A stretch of DNA of 64,000 nucleotides, from contig BDDD01001759.1 in the NCBI GenBank assembly GCA_001972305.1, positions 216,231 through 280,230 of the forward strand, written 5' to 3'. This stretch comes from Cephalotus follicularis. Taxonomy: Eukaryota > Streptophyta > Magnoliopsida > Oxalidales > Cephalotaceae. How positions within the stretch are numbered: the stretch's first letter is position 1; the number at the start of each line of letters is the position of its first letter. Positions 56,406 to 64,000 of this stretch are shown piece by piece. Both the position numbers and the translations under genes were made by a program. The notes beneath the pieces are model-generated. The model was not told the origin of the DNA, ran no database searches, and worked only from the letters and a program-made list of their open reading frames with translations.

Positions 56406-58370
56406 ATCACTGCTCAGCTCTACCCTTGACGAGATGACATAGGAGAACATCGGCTCAGAGGTAAGGGTATTACCACTTAGACCATCTCGGGCCAGCAATC
56501 TCATGCCCGAAGACTCCATTATGGCCTGACCAGAGAAGATAGCGGATCCTCGGCTGCCCTCACACATCATTCCATCATAAACAAATGAAATGAGCAGATC
56601 CGGGTATGGAACCCAGACACAGTCACACTCAACAGTTCATCATCGACAATGGCACCGCTGAATGGAATAGGGATCGAACGCCCACTGACATGACCCGTTC
56701 CCGATAACTCTACCGAGGATGAGCCCTGCCCAGGGATGACGCTCCTGGCAACAACCCTGCTCTACTAACTATGCTAAAACTACAAAGGGGTGATCCTCTG
56801 ACCTGCTACACAAGGCCAAACGACAAGCTTGGGCTGGGCGCGCAGCTAACAGGGCAACAGGGGCAGAGGTTCCAACTCCTCTCCTGCTTGTGTCCCAGCA
56901 CTACTTAACCAATGCTCCAAAACGTGCCGCATCACTCATGCCCGAGGAGAACACCCACGTGCTCCTCACAAGATCACTTAACAACCTATAGACAAAACAT
57001 GCCCGGGGAGAGGGCTTGGGCTAAAGCGCAAAGACCCTAACGCCCGAGGAGAGATGCACACACGCCTATCGTGAAAACATAAACCCTAAGGTCTGCTCAA
57101 ACCCTGAGGATGCTCCTTGTCCTCCGCTACCCTTCTCCCCTGCTCAACCAAAAACACTAATATACTAACATCAAAATGCACAACATAACTTGAAACACTA
57201 TTTCTTAAAACTTGTAACTCGTCCCTCACCTTATTCTAACTAGTCTACTCTGACATCGACCCGAGGACTCCTTCTTGCCGTCATAGGCGAAAGGCCCAAC
57301 CTTACCCGAGGACACCCTACCTCCTCGGGTAAAACTCTATACTACCCGAGGACAACCTTAGCCTTAAACTAATCTCCTCCGCTAAGCTCACCTCCGCTAT
57401 ACTAGCCGAGGACTCTCTAGCTCCCCGGTCAGACATGAGAATACAAAACTCAAAATAGGAAATATACATGAAATCACAAGATAAACAAATCTACCAACTC
57501 AAAACATCCATAAAGTTTCTTGAAAGTATAAAATCATTACATAGTTGTCCTCTGGCATAAACATACACTGCCTCCTCTGGCTCAGCAAAAGAATAACATA
57601 TCTTATATAAAAGGAAAAGCTCTCGGCTACACTACTATAAAAAGGGAGGTAGAGGAACCCAGAAGAATGCCCAATGCTATGCAATGCTAAATGCTCGAGC
57701 TGACATTCCATGATACCGAGCTCAAACCTACCTTCATGAGCTCGCTACTACTAGACTGGAGGATCTTCTCCTCCTCCTGCTAGGTCTTCTGCAAAAGAAT
57801 CTGTGAGGGGATTAGTCCAACTGACTAAGTGAATGAGAACAAAACATCCTCTGGTACATTTTTAAAAATGAATGTGCTGGAAGAAAGAATGCCATGAACA
57901 TGATTAAGGATCCCAACTGGGGAAAAACAACTATACAAACATAATTGTCATGGCTCACATATGATGAAACGCTCAAAGGACATGAAAGAAAAGCTTACTC
58001 TTTCCTCTGCTTAACTAATGCTCTGAGATACTTACAAAAGCTGAAGAAACACTTGAGAGAAAACAAAGACTTGTTGAAGTGCTCTGGAAGAGGATCCAAC
58101 TTGGCGGAGGTGCCGAGAAGGATGAGACTAGCTTGGAACTTACTTTTCTTTGCTATTCTTTGCTTTGTTGTTTCCATAATATAGTTGCCAACTTATAGTG
58201 ACGCTGAGCTGAGCTGATCTAGGCCGAAGCCTGCTTGGCAGTATCTGTCGAGAACCCATGGTTCTCCTCTGAGCTTGCTATTTCTTTGTTTAGTTACTAA
58301 AAGTCCTCCTCTAGAAGACTTATTGAAAGGCTCTAATCTCTATTCTAGCAACTTAGCTCTGCTGTACTGA

Positions 58371-58640
58371 AACCGTAAACACCATCATAGATAATAGTGT
58401 AAAGGAGATCCAGGTAGGACCTAGGGACAGTCTCGCTTGGCTTCCCATTATAGACCATAGTAGACCAAGGAGGTTGGAGCTATGTACATAGTGCTCGGCT
58501 GCACTCAAACCCTAAACACCATCGTAGACAATAGTGTAAAGGAGATCCAGGTAGGACCTGGGGGCAGACTTGCTCGACTTCCCATCATAGACAATAGTAG
58601 GCCGAGGAGTGGGGTTGAGCAAGTACGCGTTACCTTCTCC
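58371..58640. repeat. ~137-bp tandem duplication
   Basis: AACACCATC..AGA.AATAGTG and GGAGATCCAGGTAGGACCT recur 137 bases apart, followed in both by CTTCCCAT.ATAGAC. Confidence 0.85.
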
Positions 58641-59167
58641 GGAAAGTGACTAATTCACTTAGAAGAAACTTGAGCTCCAGTTCTCGGAAACTCTCTCTCT
58701 CCCTTTCTTGTGTCAAGGAAAACATACAGAGACGCCAGGGAAACAAATTCCCGTTAGAAAACTCTCATTGTACTGGAAATTGAAAACTGAATGAGTTATC
58801 AAGAACATCATAAAACAACTAGAAACATAGAAGGGATGTCCCACTCACTATTCTTGGCTGCGTTCTTACTGGCTTCCTCTGACAAGAACTTCTCCTCTTT
58901 CTCCTCATCTGCTACTGCGCCTGGCTACTTCTCCGCTGAGCTTGGAAAGCTTCAAACTGTTTGACCCAGACATCAATTGAGGCTAGACTTAATTCCATAG
59001 TGGGCTGCCTGAACAGTAGGAACCCTCAAAGGGGTAAATGTTCATTCAATGGGCCTCTGACAGGGTTTTCCTCTACCATCTTTTTTTTTGAATTAAAGTT
59101 AAAGTTCTTTCAATTTCAGGATGTAAATAAGCTAATTCATGATAACATAAACGATGATCATGCATTC

Positions 59168-61888
59168 TGTCACACCCCATTTTTCCAATCCATAAGACAA
59201 CATATGTGGTGATATCAGATATAAATAATAATCCAGCATTCAACATTAAACAACATTCATTAATCAAATTTCATTAACAAAAGCAGAAGCATTCATAAAC
59301 TGGATTACCTAAAATATTATACGCACATAGCCCATACTACGTGCTTACAAAATACCAACAATTATCCTTTTACATATTTGAAATGTAAAGCATAACAACA
59401 ACGGAGTATTATCGTTCATTACAAATACAATTCGACATAAAATTAACAACCTTAAGCAGATAAAAGCTCTCCAATAAAGCTTCAGCAGCACTTGCCCAAA
59501 TGCCTTCACTTAATCTGAAATTGTAGGGGGTAGCCGTTGTCCTCACTTGGCTAAGTAAGAATAATGCATGATAAGGAATATATAAATGCAACCTGTATGA
59601 CATATTATATTTAAAATACCATATTTAAGTATTCCAATATATAAGCAATCATGCCAAGTGGCCATAGACAGTACAATTCAAGAATACCGCACAAGGGTAA
59701 AATCAATCCGTATTGTGGTTGGGTAACACATGTCGCTAACTCCTAGCACCAACTGCGCACCACCTAACTATCACCCTACACTCCAAAGATGATAGATCAG
59801 GTAATATTTACTGCCGGCGTTTAGCGGGCAGTTTAACAAATAAGATCTACAGGGCAGATAAGTTTGGGTGGATGCTCTAGCCAACTCCTGACACCTAGGA
59901 CCACCTCCATAGCCAGTGATATCAGCCATCACTCGACTAACGACTTTAAGCATAGACAAACAATTCAATCAATTCAATAATAATATCACATATATAATAT
60001 ATGCAATATAGTAGTAGTTTTATGTAAAAAGATTTAACATTTCAATAACTGTACATCTCCTTGGAGGAAACAGTATTCAATACGATAGTAGTGCTTCTCT
60101 TGGAGGAAAATCAGAAATCATTAGGTTTCATTTGAAAATGATTGTTGAAATCATTAATTGTGCACATAGCACTTAGTTGGTTCAATCCTTTGAAAGTAAG
60201 GGAACAATAGTGTTTATGAACACCCAAACTAGTACAAACTAATTGTAACAGTAGCATATACAGCAAAATAGTAAACGAAAGTAGCAATTCAAGGATTCAA
60301 TAAGGTCATTAGCATACCATAGTCATTCTTGCACAACTCTCGCAAGGAGTGCATACGTTGTTTAATTTCTGAAATGTAATTATATAAGGCCAGGATTGAC
60401 TGTTACAATCATCCCATATGGAGGCCAGGTAATTACATTCAATTTAAGGCCTAAACCGTACCTATATCAGAAATTTATCTCAGGACAGTCGAATGTTCCC
60501 AAGAACAGTCGGCTGTTTTGATTTAGTAGTCGACAGTTTGTTCTTAACAGTCGGCTGGTTTGATTGAGTAGTCGACTGTCATGAAGAACAGTCGACTACT
60601 TTGCCCAGAAATCGACAGGCAATAACAGGGCATGCATGTTCAATGTCAAAAATACAAACTCAACAACACATGCAATTAAACAGGAAATTATCCACACATG
60701 ATATGTACATTATATCATCGAAAACATGTCAATACCCCTAACTTAAACGCTATCCTGAAATCAAATTGGATTTATTTCTCTCTTTGATGTCCAAGGCTCT
60801 TTCACCAATTCAATCTTCCAATCTCAGCAGAATTGATCTATACCATTGAATGTTCGAAGGTTCAGACATTTAACCAGTACATTTAACTAATTACCTAGTC
60901 AATTACCAGTTCCAACAGTAGCTTATCAATTATTTATCAAGCCTCAAATTTTTCCTTTTTACAATTTCTCCCTACCAATAAGCTCTAATTCCAGTAGTTT
61001 AATCATTAACAATCATGTTATCAGTGGATATATATTACTATTAATCCACTAACAACCTAATATCCAATTAGTAGCTCATCATTATTAGTTCCTAGTTTCA
61101 ACTTCTTCTTTGAACCCTTTACCAATTCTATTTCAATTCCAAACTTATTAACCTTAATCATGTTAACCGAAGTTATATATATAGGTAACATTCTCCTAGT
61201 TACATCATCAACATCAGCAGACTCGAATTGGTGACTTACCAGGAAGATTCAAGCTTCAACTTCCTTTGAAACTCCAACTTCCAACATGCAAGCTTCAAGA
61301 ATTCCAACAAGATCTCCTCTATCCTTAGTGTTTTCTAACACTCACACTCTATTCTAACAGCTGATATAGGGCTTAGAAGCCTTAGAAATCGTCAGATTCC
61401 ATTAACTCAACCATCTCTTTTCTCTCTCTCACATGTTCATTACTTCCATTCACTTTCTCTCATTCCAATCTTCTGTTTGCAGGTTGCAGGAGGGATAGAG
61501 CACATGCAAGACACCACCCTTGCATGTTAAGGCAGCTGGTGACACGCATCCCTCATGCATGCCACGATGAGAACACTTTTCATCATTGTCTCTACTCTAT
61601 TTCACGTATGCACAGACATTTGTTTTGTGTCGTTCCAGTCGACTGTCGTCCTGTGGCAGTTGACTGTCTCTTCCACGAGTCAACCAGTCGACTGTTAGCT
61701 TGTGACAGTCAGCTGTTTGAGCTGAGTTTAGGGTTACTTAAGTTTGTTTTACCAATTTGCATTTTCAATTTAACCCAAGCATACACTAATCACGATTATT
61801 TTGATATTGAACAAATAATCTCCATTAAAATGTATATTTTATTTAGAATTGGAGCAATATACATTAATTGAAAATCGAGGTCATTACA
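59168..61888 (-). repeat. solo LTR K (2721 bp), chromovirus family related to A
   Basis: TGTCACACCCCATTTTT to GAGGTCATTACA on the plus strand, with exact TSD CATTC at 59163-59167 and 61889-61893 and no internal domain. Reverse-complemented, it aligns with LTR A (for example 59640-59945 with 5995-6290). It carries CAGTCGACTG-like motifs (60485-60620 and 61637-61712) rather than the GTCGACGCTT type of A, and the TAGCC/GGCTA hairpin at 59531-59553. The frame at 61524-61871 is not a gene. Confidence 0.93.
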
Positions 61889-61893
61889 CATTC

Positions 61894-62833
61894 ACTAAGT
61901 CAAAAACCCTAAATTAAAAATAAAATGAAATGAACTAAAAGAAATGAAATGAAATGAAAGAAAAGCTTGCAACCAATAGTGTGGTAGGATCAATGCGTTG
62001 TGATCTCCGTACTTCGCCTACCTTGTTGTTTTCCAAAATAAACAAATAAAAATTAAGTTGAACTGACTAGATAAAAATAAATAAACTAAAAACAGAATGG
62101 AAATAAAGAAGAAAAAAATGAAAAGAACTCAAAACAGTGGAATTAAAAAGAAGTATTAAATCAAACAAAGGAATCATGCTTTTGCTCCCTAGCAACGACG
62201 CCAAAATTTGATCGTGTCGTTACGAGATCAAATACAAATACTAATTAACTCTATTAATACTACTACAATAGTGGTAAGAAAGGAATTGTATCCACGGGGA
62301 ACTAAAGGCTAATAAGCAATTGTAATTTAAAAGTTCTAAAATTAATTAAAAAAAATACGAAATTTAAATATAAAAATCCAAGAAAAAAATGAAAAGGAAC
62401 ATGAAATTAAAATATGAAAATCAATACAATTTTTTTTATTTATTTAGGGTTCGAATTCACACGGATCAATGATTCATCACAGCTATAAGCCTAATGATAT
62501 CGCATAAAAATAATTGCAGTTCATCCTAATTATAACTATGGTCTTTCGCTTTTGGCTTAACATGGTCTGTCGCTTTTGGCTTAACACACTTAATTTTGTC
62601 ATATATAAGTTATCATTGGTGAAATTACAATCATAATAAAAACTATTGATTGAATAAAAAATCTTAATAACGGAAACAAATTTCTTAAACTAGATATATC
62701 AATAAAAGTAATCTCACATAATATAATATCTATATCAAGCAATAAAATATACCAAACTAAAAATCAATTAAATAAATTAATGTTTTATCTATGTCTAAAA
62801 ATATTAAAAAATTTATTCAATCACCATGATAAT
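61894..62833 (-). mobile_element. Athila-like leader, primer site and partial 5' LTR (minus)
   Basis: On the minus strand TTGGCGTCGTTGCTAGGGA (62186-62204) resembles the Athila primer site TGGCGCCGTTGCCGGGGA. Sequence right of it would be 5' LTR (62206 to at most 62833); sequence left of it is A-rich leader, which was the target of solo LTR K. The LTR part contains TATCCACGGGGAACT and a 24-base direct duplication of GGTCT.TCGCTTTTGGCTTAAC at about 62538-62585. No coding region. Confidence 0.55.
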
Positions 62834-64000
62834 TGTCACGATACAACAACTACTTTTACAGGAAGATATGGATGCACGGAAGTGATACAGAGGCAGTAGC
62901 TTCACACCCTTGGAAATAGTGGCCTTACAAGCACAAGCAGCAACCTAACTGATATGGGAAAAAATCAAGTTAAACCTGATGCGACACGTGTCCTAATGCA
63001 AACACAGACAAGTGTTCAAGAGACAAGAATTGATGAGGTAAAGGCAGAGGAAGCCTGTTCACCTGTGAAACAGTGGTAAAAGGAGGATTCTTCCTCGGCA
63101 TAAGTGCCGAGGACACCCAGTGGTTTCAGCATAAATATTATACACCTCAGATCCATGTCCGAGGATACCATGAGAAGCGACCCAGCCGAGGACACCCTCG
63201 GCCACATAACAAGAGCTCTATTACAATTGACTTCATAGTCAGTGAACCGGTTTCAGGCAGCCGAGGAAGCAACAACTTCAAGGAGGACCTCTCCTCGGCA
63301 TAAGTGCCGAGGACGCGCCCAACGGCTCCACTCCCAGGATCTATTTCCTCAGACAAAGAACCGAAGGCCAGCCAATTCAAGTATAAGTCCGTGGACCATG
63401 GGCCTACTATCTCATTGGCTTCACAACAGCTCCTTTCCTCGGACAGAAGGTCTCCTCCTCATTTATGGAATGAGGACAGGGAGTTAGCTAAAATACCAGG
63501 GCCCTTATCTTCTAAGTGTAAAAGTTAAGGATAACTATCAAAAAATATGGAAGAAAGGATAAGGGGATTAACTTCACCAGATTTCAAGGGATCCATACCT
63601 ATCCATACAAGGAGATAGAATCCTAATCAACTACCACAAAAGGAAAGAAGAGATAATTCAGGTGGAGATAAGGGAAATCCCGAGATCCTCGGAATTTCCT
63701 TAGGGGACAGTCATCTATTCCGAATTTCATGCTCAAACACCACTATAAATACAAGTTCAACATACTGAACAAAGGTCAGCAATTTTAATATTCAACAATT
63801 AATATTCCATCTGCACTTGACTAACTTGAGCGTCGGAGTGTCCCCGGGAGAACAACCTCCTGGGCCTTCACCATTATTGTTACTTGTGCAGGTGTCCCAG
63901 ATCAGCTTCTTCCTTAAAGGCATCAGTGACAAGCGTTTCTCTTAACAAATCAAAGTCCTCCACGTAGGATACTGTTGAGAGAAGGATTTCTGCATCAACA
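62834..64000 (+). repeat. Tat-like Ty3/gypsy LTR (about 1167 bp)
   Basis: TGTCACGATACAAC to CTGCATCAACA, with TATAAATA at 63744-63751 and, 85 bases on, TTGAGCGTCGGAGTGTCCCC, a phrase I associate with Tat-group LTRs. CCGAGGAC motifs and two identical hairpins (63092-63113 and 63292-63313) lie upstream of the TATA box. The window ends at or next to its 3' terminus, so whether it is a solo LTR or the 5' LTR of a full element is unknown. Confidence 0.65.
63744..63751 (+). promoter_or_regulatory. TATA box of the Tat-like LTR
   Basis: TATAAATA in CCACTATAAATACAAG, about 90 bases before the conserved TTGAGCGTCGG phrase. It fits a Pol II promoter in U3. Confidence 0.6.

Larger units (their letters stand above)
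54616..59162. repeat. unassigned repeat-rich block with CCGAGGA motifs and tandem duplications
   Basis: No coding domain was recognised in 4.5 kb on either strand. The block is richer in GC than its neighbours and dotted with CCGAGGAC/CTCCTCGG motifs. It contains tandem duplications at 55124-55259, 56200-56405 and 58371-58640. Two copies of the hairpin phrase GGGGATTAGTCCAACTGACTA (55675-55695 and 57808-57827) resemble the conserved LTR hairpin in minus-strand orientation. It may be decayed LTR and untranslated sequence of one or more Ty3/gypsy elements. The termini were not found. Confidence 0.5.

Noticed and set aside
57945..58184. Small membrane-protein ORF with hydrophobic end
   Set aside because: A single short frame in a repeat-rich block, with an equally long frame on the opposite strand and no family resemblance.
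61524..61871. 115-codon ORF with Cys/His residues
   Set aside because: It runs through the CAGTCGACTG motif cluster of solo LTR K and to its terminus; composition follows the motif.

Overview
This window looks like repeat-dense nuclear DNA of a flowering plant, most likely a eudicot. It is almost wholly LTR retrotransposon sequence of plant lineages: Ty3/gypsy chromoviruses with a C-terminal chromodomain, a copia family with an initiator-Met-type primer site, a SIRE-type copia remnant with the extra plant transposon ORF, an Athila-like fragment and a Tat-like LTR. The species cannot be named from sequence. I find no convincing host gene, tRNA, rRNA or CRISPR array. Nearly every coding region is broken by stops and frameshifts.

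Layout. 1-6768 is the 3' part of chromovirus A (+), with its 3' LTR at 4192-6768. 6769-7791 and 19752-22768 are two halves of a minus-strand copia element (internal leader plus 5' LTR), split by complete chromovirus B (minus, 7792-19751, TSD ATAAA). B's left LTR carries a deleted SIRE-type copia (8364-10693, TSD TCATC) that includes a 25-N assembly gap. 22769-26668 is the pol end and 3' LTR of plus-strand copia copy 1. 26669-27374 is a gypsy RT fragment. Copia copy 2 (+) begins at 27375 and is split in gag by chromovirus D (32040-51958). D is split in its RT by chromovirus E of the same family (36464-~47531), and E is split in its integrase by solo LTR G (40842-44295, TSD GTACC). Copia 2 resumes at 51959. 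52790-54205 is a minus-strand LTR fragment, 54206-54615 an Athila-like gag fragment, 54616-59162 an unassigned repeat-rich block, 59168-61888 a solo LTR (minus, TSD CATTC), 61894-62833 an Athila-like primer site and LTR, and 62834-64000 a Tat-like LTR.

Function. The elements encode the usual Gag (CCHC knuckle), aspartic protease, RT, RNase H, integrase and, in the chromoviruses, a chromodomain. Several catalytic residues are lost, so none looks autonomous as it stands. D and E carry a less usual part: a separate ORF upstream of gag, about 107-130 codons, predicted coiled coil, conserved between the two copies and preceded by splice-acceptor-like sequence. A second window-wide theme is clusters of short CpG-rich palindromic motifs (core GTCGAC) in the LTRs of unrelated superfamilies, together with a small LTR hairpin whose stem sequence differs between families while pairing is kept.
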